DNA of 64,000 bases, taken from Portunus trituberculatus. Its lineage: Eukaryota; Arthropoda; Malacostraca; Decapoda; Portunidae. The notes beneath the pieces were generated by a model that had not been told where the DNA came from, did not search any database, and was given only the letters and a program-made list of their open reading frames with translations. The DNA lies in NCBI RefSeq assembly GCF_017591435.1, contig NC_059300.1, forward strand, positions 20,763,256 to 20,827,255. Direction: 5' to 3'. Shown piece after piece: positions 10,669 through 19,440 of this stretch; the stretch's first letter is position 1; the number at the start of each line of letters is the position of its first letter. The position numbers were made by a program, and so were the translations under genes.

Positions 10669-10995
10669 CATCAGGGAGGCAGTGGGCCAGTGGCGGTGGT
10701 GAGCGTGGGATCGGGCAGACGTCCACGCGTAGGTTCGAATCCCACCACATACCGCTTTGAAGCCATGCCATTTGTCGGGTGGTTTAAAGTTACCTACATG
10801 TCACTATGATAGCCAGGTTCTAGGTGACTACACTAAAGATGCGCTTGGGTGGTGATATGAGCCCTAATATGGGTACCACTATAGCCTAAGTATAATTGCC
10901 AGCACCACTAATGGGCAGAAGCTTAACAGTACTTCCCACATATACTCTTCAAGTATGCCTACAGACGCAATAGGCCATGACATAAAATAAAATAC
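10669..10995 (+). mobile_element. Second type of tRNA-derived SINE
   Basis: The head carries an A-box-like TGGCGGTGGTGAGCG at 10691-10705 and a perfect B-box GGTTCGAATCC at 10732-10742, spaced as in a tRNA. A non-tRNA body of about 240 bp and an AAATAAAATACAAATA-type tail (10985-10998) follow. It is unrelated in its body to the SINE at 5194. Its head abuts the truncated endonuclease fragment. Confidence 0.75.
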
Positions 10996-11219
10996 AAATA
11001 TGTGTGAAATTTTGCAACACCATACATCAAAGCTAGTGCTTGCTTTTTGTATTTGTGAGTTTTCTCAGCTGAATTAAGTGAGCGAGAACCAAATGTTATT
11101 AATCTTTCCATTTTGTCAGGTAGGACATGGCCAAGCACAGATATGAAAACGGTTTATGTTGTAGATTATAGTAAACTTAAGTTATACGGGTAACTTACAT
11201 ATATTGTAATGTGACAGAT
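10996..11219. other. Unassigned spacer
   Basis: AT-rich DNA between the SINE tail and the truncated 3' edge of AG-1. I see nothing in it. Confidence 0.5.
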
Positions 11220-12632
11220 ACACCACACCAGCCAGCTGCTGGTTCAAGAGGAGGTTGTTGTCGTCCAGGTGACGGCAGATTTTATCCACCACAACCCTTT
11301 CGAACACCTTGCTCACAATAGACAGAGGGGAGATCAGCCTGTAGTTGTCTGGTTCTGTCCTGGCGCTCCTTTTGTGTACTGGCGTTACCAGTGCCTCTTT
11401 TCGAACTGAGGGCCAGAGGTTCTCCTCCAGGCCGTGAAGACCTCTGAAAGTGGTCCTGTCAGATTGCTTGTGCAGTGCTTCAGGGTCCTTGGGCTGACGT
11501 TGTCTGGCCCTGTGACCATCCTAACATCAATTCCTCTTAGCAGACGCATCACATTTTCCCTCTTCACATCCACAGCAGTGCCCGTCTGGGTTACCTCCTG
11601 CTCCAGGCATAGAGGGGGCCTCGTTGGGTCCGCAACTGTCACCATGGCTGCAAAGTGTTCAGCCAGTAGCTCCACTTTGTCCCTGCTGCTGGTCGCACAT
11701 GTCCCGTCCAACTTGGAGAGAGGAGTAACGGCTTCCTCGCGATTTAACCCCTGCCTCTCCTTGACAAGGGTGGGAAAATCCACTTCCCGCCTCCTTTCGG
11801 TCCACCTACTGGTGGCCTCCATCTGCCTGCATGTCGTCCGGTGTAGGTTTTTGTTTCTGTGGGAGGGGTTCCTCTTGTAGTGGGGCCATGCAAAGTACTT
11901 CCTCTCAACTGCAAGACGGCAACAGTAGCCAAACCATGGCTAGTCCATGTGCTTGGAGATGTAGCTTCAATGTGGGGCATGCTGCCTCTGCAAGTAGAGT
12001 ATATGTGCTGTGAGCACTCGTGCCTTATGCTCTGCTCCTCCACTGAGCAGAGTGATCCAGTTTGTAAAATGCGGAGCTTGGTGCAGTGAGGGCCAGTAAG
12101 CCTGCTCCCATAACCAGAGGGAGCGTGTTGCAGCCTCATTGCGTGCTGTACGTAAGTTGACTTGGGCCAGGACAGCATAGTGGTGGTTAGAGCTGCCTAC
12201 AGTCCCAGCTGATGGCATTCCACAGCCCCTTCCTGTGCGTCAGTAATGACAGGGTATAACGTCCCCCTTTCGTGGGTAGGGAAGTTGACGTAGTCAGTTA
12301 GTCCTTGTACATCCAAGAGGCTTCTATAGGCAGCCTGCTCCAGGTGGCAGTTTACGTCACCCACAATGAGGACATAATATGAGCAAATGTGTCTCATCAG
12401 TAAGGTATCCAGGTGTTCCGTGAGGAATTCCATGGGACCAGGACCTTGGCGGAGGAGCTGATAGAGAGCACAAAACAGGAGACCTGTACCATCTGACAGC
12501 ACTACTCGGAAGAACAGTGCTTCCGACCCTGCAGGCGCTTCTACCTGTAGGAGCTAGGCCTGTATGTTCTTCCTGACGCACACAGCAACTCCTGTGTCTT
12601 GAGGTGAAGGATGCCTGTCAGAGGTGGTACGA
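11220..12632 (-). pseudogene. AG-1: endonuclease and start of RT from an AG-family LINE
   Basis: Minus strand. 12357-12581 and 12197-12502 encode the endonuclease, with 'YYVLIVGDVNCHLEQAAYR' (G-D-x-N motif) and 'NFPTHERGTLYPVITD'. A 'GSSNHHYAVLA' stretch at 11967-12218 replaces the usual S-D-H. 11385-11822 carries the linker and RT start, with 'LLRGIDVRMVTGPDNVSPRTL'. The RT is cut off near 11220, just after the 'NNLLLNQQ' region, so the palm is absent. Frames shift repeatedly. On its 5' side the element abuts the C-terminal end of AG-2 at a perfect hairpin. Confidence 0.8.
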
Positions 12633-12670
12633 ATCCTCTAAGAGTCTCCGTGTGGAGACTCTTAGAGGAT
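12633..12670. repeat. Perfect 17-bp hairpin at a LINE-LINE junction
   Basis: ATCCTCTAAGAGTCTCC at 12633-12649 is followed by the loop GTGT and then the exact reverse complement at 12654-12670. Sequence to the left belongs to AG-1 and sequence to the right to the C-terminus of AG-2. The palindrome sits exactly where the two LINE fragments are joined. Confidence 0.9.
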
Positions 12671-12869
12671 GACGCAGCCCTGCCAGATGTGGCACTTTTT
12701 GCACCTGTGCCTTATGGAACACTACGATCGTCGCCACGTCTCTGCGGTGTTCCAGTGAATCGAGAGGACGCTCAGGCTCTGGGTGAGGTGAGGGTGCGGC
12801 ATCTACTAACCATAAGGTGCGGCGTTGGATGCTGTCCAACCTCCTTCTGTGTGTGGCGGCACAGGACAT
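12671..12869 (-). pseudogene. AG-2 ORF2 C-terminal segment, shifted frame
   Basis: It continues the AG-2 polymerase after a frameshift near 12870. The frame reads 'MSCAATHRRRLDSIQRRTL' and then 'LDSLEHRRDVATIVVFHKAQ', the conserved tail that follows the RT in every AG element here. It ends at the hairpin, so the last part of the ORF and the 3'UTR are missing. Confidence 0.85.
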
Positions 12870-14281
12870 CCAGGAGAGTGCTGCGTACTCCAGGTGGGGC
12901 CGTACCTGTGCCTTGTACAGCAGCAGTCTCCCTTCCTGTCGAGGAAACTGGCGATCCTTCTGAGAGCGGAGATCCTGTGAGAGGCTTTCTTGGCAATGGT
13001 TTTGACATGCCTGTCAAACCTCAGCCCTCGATCCACCTCCACTCCAAGTATCTTGACGTCATCTTGGAGTGGGAGAGCAGCAGCGCCAAAAGACAACTTT
13101 CCTGCCATTGCTGCCATGGCGGCTGGGGACCGAGAGACAACCATTGCCTGTGTCTTCTCCGGCGCGAATGTCACTTGCCAGCGAGCACCCCACTCCTCTA
13201 TCACTCGTAGCTGCTGATTGATGGCCTCAGCAGCCCGCCCACTGTCCTGGCGTGGATAGGTATAGGAGAGGGTGCAGTCATCAGCATAGGCCATGACTCC
13301 TGGCAGTAGCTGGAGAAGATCATCCACGTAGATATTCCACAGGAGTGGGCCAAGAATTGAACCCTGTGGCACTGATGCCTCCACAGGCAGGGACTCAGAT
13401 GTTTGCCCGTTGACAACCACCTTGAGGCTTCTGTCCTGCAGGTAATTTCCCAGGAGTCGTAGCAAGCCACCCTGGATGCCTTTAGCACGAAGCTTTTCTA
13501 GTAATCCGTTGTGCCATACTTTATCAAAAGCTCCTGCTATGTCCAAAGCAACCACTATAGTGTCCTTGCCGTCGTCGAGGGCGTCCTGCCACTGCTTGGT
13601 GAGAAGCATCATTAGGTCGGAGGTTGACCTTCCAGGTCTGAACCCAAACTGTTGGTCTGAGAGGAGGACATTGTCTTTGAGATGGTTACACACCACCTCT
13701 GCCACGACCCTCTCAAACACTTTACCCATCACTGATAACAGGGATATGGGTCTGTACATTTTTGGGTCTGACCTGGAGCTTATTTTGTGTACGGGAACCA
13801 CGCGAACCTCCTTCCACACTGAAAGCCAGACGTTTTCCAGTACACAAGTTGTGAAGACTTGAGTGAGAGGGGCAGCCAGTTCCTGGGAGCATCGCTTCAG
13901 CAGGTGTGGGCTGATATCGTCAGGACCAGTGGCTTTCTGTGTGTTAAGCCCTCGTAATAATCGCTTCACCTGCTGATGCGTCACCTCCACTATGGTGACA
14001 GTCTTCTCGCACTGCTGGACCAGCTGAGGCGGTGGTTGCTGTGGATTCCCCACCTTCATTTTTCCAGCAAACAAGGAAGCCAGCAACTGTGCCCCCTCCT
14101 TACTGTTAGTGGCGACAGTACCGTCCTGCTTGCTGAGGGGAGGAATTGATTCTTGGTGGCCAGTTCCCTGTTTGTCCTTAACAAGGGACCACCAAGTTTT
14201 GTTTCCTATGCCAGGGCCACACAGTTTCCGGAACAGGTTTTCTTCCCACTTTTTTATGGCCCACTTGCTGGTTACCACCAT
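12806..14281 (-). CDS. AG-2 reverse transcriptase (491-codon open frame)
   Basis: Longest clean AG-family RT in the window. In order it has the linker ('WWSLVKDKQG'), 'KATGPDDISPHLLKRC', 'MYRPISLLSVMGKVFERVV', 'DQQFGFRPGRSTSDLMMLL', 'VVALDIAGAFDKVWHNGLL' (first catalytic Asp), 'ASVPQGSILGPLLWNIYVDD', 'AYADDCTLSY' (YADD box), 'WQVTFAPEKTQAMVVS' and the 'LQDDVKILGVEVD' thumb entry. The start is only the first Met: the real ORF2 extended upstream into an endonuclease that is gone. The 5' side is cut at a (CT)n tract (14299). The C-terminus passes out of frame near 12870. It resembles Jockey/CR1-group RTs; I do not fix the clade. Confidence 0.9.
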   Translation of the reverse strand: MVVTSKWAIKKWEENLFRKLCGPGIGNKTWWSLVKDKQGTGHQESIPPLSKQDGTVATNSKEGAQLLASLFAGKMKVGNPQQPPPQLVQQCEKTVTIVEVTHQQVKRLLRGLNTQKATGPDDISPHLLKRCSQELAAPLTQVFTTCVLENVWLSVWKEVRVVPVHKISSRSDPKMYRPISLLSVMGKVFERVVAEVVCNHLKDNVLLSDQQFGFRPGRSTSDLMMLLTKQWQDALDDGKDTIVVALDIAGAFDKVWHNGLLEKLRAKGIQGGLLRLLGNYLQDRSLKVVVNGQTSESLPVEASVPQGSILGPLLWNIYVDDLLQLLPGVMAYADDCTLSYTYPRQDSGRAAEAINQQLRVIEEWGARWQVTFAPEKTQAMVVSRSPAAMAAMAGKLSFGAAALPLQDDVKILGVEVDRGLRFDRHVKTIAKKASHRISALRRIASFLDRKGDCCCTRHRYGPTWSTQHSPGCPVPPHTEGGWTASNAAPYG

Positions 14282-14296
14282 CCTCCTGTATGCGTG

Positions 14297-14298
<2 letters not shown>

Positions 14299-14358
<60 letters not shown>
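14299..14358. repeat. (CT)n tract between AG-2 and AG-3
   Basis: 30 CT units. On the minus strand this is the (AG)n tail directly after the 3' end of AG-3 (...TTTAAATAAAAAGAGAG), and it directly precedes the truncated 5' end of AG-2. Confidence 0.97.
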
Positions 14359-14362
<4 letters not shown>

Positions 14363-14532
14363 ATTTAAACCAGATTACATATGTTGCAGACTGCCAGAGG
14401 TCTGAGACTATGGTATAGTTCAGGCTTATCTTGGCAACAAAAGAAAACACAATACTTACAAAAGTGAGACATAAATTAATAAATAAGTAATAGTATATAA
14501 TTACACTTCATCACTGCACTTTTGTTATCTCA

Positions 14533-15115
14533 CTAGCACTTTAGCCACTCATTCACACCTCTCTTGTACGCCTGGAGGCATGTAGAGTGGTGTATGTTTG
14601 TGTTTTGCAGCAGCCGGTTCCACATGCGGCTGTAACGTGGGAGGAAGGAGCGGAGGTGACTCTCGGTCCTCGCAAAGGGCACAGTCACAGTGAGGTGGTG
14701 GTCTATTAGGCCGGCGGTGCGAGTGTCATGTGTGGGGATAGGTGGGGGAGGCAGACGTAGTGGCGCCAGGTGTGGAGTCTGTTGCCTGAGGGCCTTGTAC
14801 GTGACGCACAGGCCCGCCACGTCTCGCCGCTGCTGTAGAGGTTGAAAGTTGAGCTGCTGGTCCTGGTTCCTCAGTTGCACCATCCTCTGTGCTCTGGCCT
14901 GGATCCTGTCAAGCCCGGCAAGATAGGAGGGTGGGCAGGAGGACCAGGTGAGGGGCGTACTCCATCACGGGCCTGACCTGGGCCCTGTAGAGGGTCGCTA
15001 TCCCCGGACCGTCGAGCAGCTTCCCAACGCGTCGGACACAGCTCAGCCTCCACGCCGCATCCCTGGCAACCCTCCTCACGTGTGTGGTGAAGGTTAGGCT
15101 TGCATCTACCTCCAC
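14533..15115 (-). pseudogene. AG-3 ORF2 C-terminal region
   Basis: 14533-14883 encodes 'QPLQQRRDVAGLCVTYKALR' and ends with 'YSRMWNRLLQNTNIHHSTCL', the family's conserved C-terminal tail, followed by a natural stop. 14871-15115 in other frames carries the thumb ('MEVDASLTFTTHVRRVARDA') and a 'VRPVMEYAPHLVLL' helix. At least two frame changes separate these pieces. A short Gln-rich spacer (QLRNQDQQLNFQPLQQ) lies where AG-8 has a long polyglutamine-like spacer. Confidence 0.85.
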
Positions 15116-15237
15116 CCCCAGGATGGAGATGGACTGCTGGAGAGGCAGCCTCTTGCCTTCAAGAAAGAAGGCTGGGGGATGGGCATCTTCTCGCCGCCTG
15201 GAGATGTGTAGGACTTGAGTTTTCTCAGGGGCGAGGG

Positions 15238-16238
15238 TTATTTGCCACGGCAGCTCCAGGATGCAATAACTTGCAGGACAGCGTTGACTCTGTCCACCAG
15301 GTGGTTCCTGTCACTGGTGAAGGTGAGGGTGGAGTCGTCTGCATACGCTTGGGCCTCGGGGACTAATTGCAGTATGTCATTGAAGTATACACACCACAAC
15401 AGAGGGCCGAGGACACTGCCCTGAGGGACGCTGGGTTTGATAGGGTGTTGGGAGGACGAGTGGCCATCAACAACAGTGTGCAGGGTTCTGCCATGAATAT
15501 AGTCCTCCAGGAGGTGCAACAGTCCTCCACACACTCCAAGGCTCCTCAGCTTGGCTGCCATTCCCTTGAACCACACTCTGTCAAAAGCACCGGCGATATC
15601 CAGGGCAACGACGAACACCTCTTTCCCACTGTCTATCGCGGTGCTCCATTCCGTAGAGTTTAGGAGTAGCAGGTCGGCGGCCAACTTACCCTACCTGAAC
15701 CCAAACTGCTTTGAGTTAAGGAGGTGGTGGGCGTCGAGGAAGGCGGTGACTTTTCTCGTGATGAGAACTTCCAGCGTCTTCCCACCACGGAGAGGAGAGA
15801 GATGGGCCTGTAGTTCTTAGGATCCGCCCTGCTACCCTTCTTGTGTACAGGCACCACTCTGGCCTGCTTCCAGAGTGCTGGCCATGTTTGGGAAGTGAGG
15901 CATTCCCGGTAGAGCTGGGTGAGTGGAGTGGCGAGCTCAGCTGCACATTGCCTGAGTATGTGAGGGCTGATGTTGTCTGGTCCCAGAGCCTTCTTCGTGT
16001 CGGTCTTGCTGAGCAGGGCCATCACCTCCTCCATGGTGATGTGCAGGCTGTCCAGCTCAGCAGTTGTTAGCACTGGGATCCTGGGTGGAGTGTTGTTTGG
16101 GTGGGTAACACTCATTTTGGTGGAGAAGTGGGCGGAGAATAGCTCGGCTTTGTCCCTCCCTCTCGTCACTACCTCACCGCTCGGTGTGGTGAGTGGGGGG
16201 ATGGTGGAGTCCGTGGCCAGGCCCTGCTGCTGCTTCAA
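15238..16238 (-). pseudogene. AG-3 reverse transcriptase in two frames
   Basis: 15660-16238 carries the linker and first RT blocks: 'KALGPDNISPHILRQCAAEL' and 'DPKNYRPISLLSVVGRRWKF', where the frame is lost. 15238-15684 carries 'VVALDIAGAFDRVWFKGMA', 'PSVPQGSVLGPLLWCVYFND' and 'AQAYADDSTLTFT', and ends soon after at 'SWSCRGK'. All three palm aspartates are present, but in separate frames. The break near 15670-15790 lies between the NYRP block and the first palm motif. Confidence 0.85.
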
Positions 16239-16288
16239 GCTACTCCACCACTCCTTCTTACCAACATTCTGACCTGAGAGCTTTGCAG

Positions 16289-17532
16289 TCAGGTCAGTCT
16301 TCCACCTTGGATGGCGGCTTTTTGCGCGTTGGCCATGTTGCGGCAGGCAGCTTTATATGACTCACGGTTGGCTTGGGTGCTGCTTGCTCTCAGTCGTCGC
16401 CAGGCCCTGCTCTTCAAGTCCGCCGCCTCACGACAGCGAAATCCAAACCATGGCTGATCCCCTGGTCTTGATTTATATGTCTGGCAGGGCACATACTTTG
16501 ACTGAAGGGACAGCAGGTGACTGGTGAAGGCCTCCACCTGTTCGTTAAGGGTGCCAGTGAGACGATCCTCCCAGTTTGTCTGGCTGAGCTCAGCTCTCAG
16601 TGCCTCCCAGTCAGCTCGCCGCCAAAGCCAGTTGGTGCGCGTTGTCGGTTCATCCCTGTCCACCCTCACTTTCACTGTCGTAAGGATGGCCACGTGGTCA
16701 GATGACCCAGGGGTACCGAGTGGGCGGCAGGTGACTAATCCCTCTGGCAGATCGGTAATTACTGGATCGAGTGAGGAGCCAGAAATATGGGTTGGGAAGT
16801 CGACATGGTTAGTGAGCCCAAAATCTGTTAGCAAGTCATCAAATGCCCTCGCCACAAGGTGCTGGTTGAGGTCACCAATGATGATGAGGTGTTTGCAGGC
16901 TTGCTGGTACAGTAGGGCATCCAGATTAGTGTGGATAAAGTGTAGTGGCTCACTCTCCTGCCACTGAGGGCGGTAACACACACTAAGGAGCACTGCTTCA
17001 TTGTTGTTTGTGTCCGCACCTTGAAAAATATGAGCTCCAGTTGCTCTGGCATGTCGACTTCCACCACCTGCACAGAAAGAGACTTCCTAAAGCACACGGC
17101 GACACCACCAAAGGTGCCATGTGTTCTGTCTCGGCGGTTCCATGTGGTGTAGTCCTGCAGCTGTCCGTAGTTGGTGGGCACCGAGGAGTTTAGGAAGGTC
17201 TCCACTGTGGCAATGACGTCAGGGTTGTGAGGCAGCACGTGACTGTGCGTCAGGTCAGCGAGGTTAGTCTGCAGACCCCTAACATTGGCTGATAGAATAG
17301 TGAGCTTGTCCCAGCAGCGCCCCAGCATTACTTCAGTTGTTGTGGTGGAGCCGAGGGGGCGTAAGGGAGGAACCAACCTCCTGTGGTGGGAGTGGTGATT
17401 CTCTGGAGGGACTAAAACACGAGATCTCTCGTCCGGTTTTGCTCGTTTATGAGGTGAGCAAAGAACCTTTCCTGCCACTCCTCGTTGAGGCGCGTGAGGC
17501 ACTCTTGTTGTGTGTGGCCCAGGCGGTTGCAA
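16289..17532 (-). pseudogene. AG-3 AP-type endonuclease (two overlapping frames)
   Basis: 16828-17532 reads 'LTILSANVRGLQTNLADL' (catalytic Asn), 'PDVIATVETFL' (catalytic Glu) and 'GTFGGVAVCFRKSLSVQ'. After a frame change near 16990, 16289-16993 reads 'LIIIGDLNQHLVARAFDD' (Asp and Asn), 'HISGSSLDPVITDL' and 'TPGSSDHVAILTTV' (S-D-H). All expected catalytic residues are visible. The enzyme would nick target DNA and so set where the family inserts, which matters for the microsatellite pattern. Confidence 0.85.
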
Positions 17533-17693
17533 TGCTCACACCTCGTCCTCCTGGTACAGTCTTCCGTGGAGTGACTTCTCTTCCTGCAGTGACGGCAGTA
17601 GGTGCTTGGACGTTTCTGCTGGCTAGTGTTTTGCCGTGAGTTGTGAGGTGGACGGGTGGCAGCAAGGCCGCCTGGAGAACAGGGCCGGTCCAC
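17412..17693 (-). CDS. AG-3 ORF1 C-terminus with two CCHC zinc knuckles
   Basis: Two C-x2-C-x4-H-x4-C knuckles occur in tandem, 'CRHCRKRSHSTEDC' and 'CEHCNRLGHTQQEC', 12 residues apart. The tail 'LNEEWQERFFAHLINEQNRT' follows. This is the RNA-binding end of a LINE ORF1 (gag-like) protein. Upstream of 17695 the coding frame runs into the AT-rich block, so it is separated from its N-terminal part. The ORF1 and endonuclease frames overlap at 17412-17532, as in many LINEs. Confidence 0.85.
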   Translation of the reverse strand: MDRPCSPGGLAATRPPHNSRQNTSQQKRPSTYCRHCRKRSHSTEDCTRRTRCEHCNRLGHTQQECLTRLNEEWQERFFAHLINEQNRTRDLVF

Positions 17694-17699
17694 ATCCCT

Positions 17700-18684
17700 G
17701 TGACGTCACGTCCCGAGGATTTATCCCGCTCGCCGCTCGCAGCTGGCTATGGTGTTTACCAGTGACCTACAACTCGTCTCCCATCATTCCCCTAATGTTG
17801 TTTTCTCACTTGTAAGCTTACAAAATGTAATGTGTTATGTTATAATGAAGATATTTAGTACTGCACTAGTGCACTTACATCTTCATTTCCTTTATAGCAC
17901 TATTACTGCAATAAGTATTAATAGCTAGAAATATTTATGTATTATTTTTTTCTCTATATATTTCTCCCTTCTCTCACTCTATCTCTTCTTAAATACTCTG
18001 TATATTTCTCATTAATATTAATATTCACAAATTTTTACCTATTTTAGGCATCTTATACATGTATTTAATTACAGTTAATGTATTATTTTTAAAGATTTAA
18101 GTTAGTAGCTTTTACTCATAATGTTGTAAGTATACGCAAATTTCATAATAAGGTAATAAATTTGTATCTTTGCTTTAATCTTTTAAAGAGTATCTTTCCT
18201 GTTATTGTCCCACCACTAATTTTCTGATTTTTCTATTGTATTTGATTTTCTTTATCTTAGGTTAGGATAGGATAGGTTAGGTTAACTAATTTTCTAACCT
18301 AACCTGTCTTAAACTAACCTAACCTAACCTAAAATTAGTGGTAGGGCAATAACAGGAAAGTACCTAATTCGTAACTTAGCAAGTTGATCATGCAAAACAA
18401 CAAATACCTGTATAGTGCTTACCCTGCTGTGATGAGTTGGAGTGAAATGCTTTCTCCTGATGGCTTGTAACTATTTCCTCCGAAGCTCAGGCTGTTGAGG
18501 GAATCGGTATACACTCACTCTTGGACCAGTTTTGTAATTGCCTTTGCAGTAAGGTACACAGCAAGTAGAAGGCATTGTCACAAGTAGTTTTATAATGGAA
18601 AGTAAGTGCGCGCGAAGCGTACCCCACCGCTGTCCATTCAAAACTAACTGAGGCGACGACCGGTAGCCGATCCTCGGGGGATGA
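17700..18684. other. AT-rich block interrupting AG-3 ORF1
   Basis: About 980 bp, much more AT-rich than the GC-rich LINE on both sides, with no open frame of note. Its edges show imperfect inverted similarity: GACGTCACGTCCCGAGGAT near 17702-17720, against the complement of ATCCTCGGGGGATGACGTAT at about 18670-18690. This suggests an inserted element with short terminal inverted repeats, but mismatches and an unclear target duplication leave it unproven. It contains the foldback unit at 18194-18360. Confidence 0.45.
18194..18360. repeat. Foldback unit with 30-bp inverted ends and TTAGG-type core
   Basis: The left arm starts CTTTCCTGTTATTG at 18194. The right arm, 18331-18360, is its reverse complement with two mismatches over 30 bp. 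The core (18255-18330) is built of GGTTA, TTAGG and CCTAA motifs, arranged as GGTTAG units on the left and CCTAA units on the right, so the core is itself inverted. No ORF. It looks like a foldback MITE. Confidence 0.85.
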
Positions 18685-18688
18685 CGTA

Positions 18689-19440
18689 TCAGGAGACTCG
18701 CGAAACTGTGATCTGGCCTTGTCTCCAGGCGGCCTTTGTGGCAGGCGCTGAGATAGCGGAAGGCGGTGGATCGGCTCGCTGTCCAGGTCGTACGCGCGGC
18801 CCGGTAGGGTGGGTAGGGGGGTGGCGGGCGGCTGGCGCGCTGCGGCGTGAGGGTGGCTGGGTTCTGGGTGGGGAGGCTGCGTTTGTTTGTGATGTTCTCT
18901 CACGATGTGTTTGTTGTTGTCTCCGAGCAACGTGGTGATTGTTGAGGACTTGGTTTGGTTGGTTGGGGGGTGGAGCTGCCGTAATCCCTGTTTGTGGTGA
19001 GTCAGGGACGGGTGGTTGGAGAGGCGCGGTTTGAGTTGTGGATGCGTTAGCGGTAGAGGTGATGAGCCGGTCGGTGGACGTAGAAGGGACAGTAGAAGTG
19101 GTGGTGACGTCAGTGGATATAGGCTCTACGGTTGTGGTGGTAGAGGTGGAGATAGTAGTGGTTGTGGTGGCTGAGGTGGTGGCTGCAGGGCTGGTAGCAA
19201 CCTCTAGGAGAGTAGGATTGACCTGACTAGGCACGTGTGAGGTCTGGCCAGGTGGGCTGGAAGCAGGGTTGGTAGCAGCTGCTGGTGGGGCGATATTAAC
19301 CTGACTCTGCACTTGTGAGGTCTGGCCAGATGGGCAGGAAGTGCTTCCAAGATGTAGGGGATTTATCTGGGTAGATACTCGTGGGGTCTGGAGAACACGT
19401 GGTTTACCTGAAGTCCACCAGCTCCGGGCTGTCTCGTTGC
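18689..19440 (-). pseudogene. AG-3 ORF1 N-terminal part, Thr/Pro-rich
   Basis: 18689-19312 is open and encodes a low-complexity protein with a Thr/Ser run at about residues 40-90 (STSTTTTVEPISTDVTTTST) and Pro-rich runs at 95-190. A unit reading 'SQV..LTSQVQSQVN' is repeated as about 120 bp of DNA at 19200-19330. It resembles the Pro-rich ORF1 of AG-6 in composition and place. Upstream of 19312 a related frame continues to 19440, where the element is cut. Confidence 0.65.

Larger units (their letters stand above)
14359..19440 (-). mobile_element. AG-3: nearly complete AG-family LINE
   Basis: Minus-strand order: Thr/Pro-rich ORF1 (18689-19312), a foreign AT-rich block (17700-18684), two CCHC knuckles (17412-17693), AP endonuclease (16289-17532), RT (15238-16238), C-terminal tail (14533-15115), 3'UTR (14359-14530) and an (AG)n tail. 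It is the most complete member of its family here. Stops and frameshifts in RT and tail mean it is not active as written. The 5' end at 19440 directly meets the A-rich tail of AG-4. Confidence 0.85.

Noticed and set aside
10691..10760. A functional tRNA gene
   Set aside because: A- and B-boxes are present, but the cloverleaf does not close and a long non-tRNA body with an A-rich tail follows, as in a SINE. The same applies to 5194-5397 and 7066-7269.
11434..11880. Plus-strand 148-codon frame
   Set aside because: Antisense to the AG-1 linker and RT start, and without recognisable content.
12611..13210. Plus-strand 199-codon frame
   Set aside because: It runs antisense to the AG-2 RT and C-terminal tail, where minus-strand RT motifs are unmistakable, and shows no motif of its own.
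18250..18330. A true telomere or chromosome end
   Set aside because: The TTAGG-type motifs are few, imperfect, inverted about a centre and enclosed by inverted arms with ordinary sequence on both sides.
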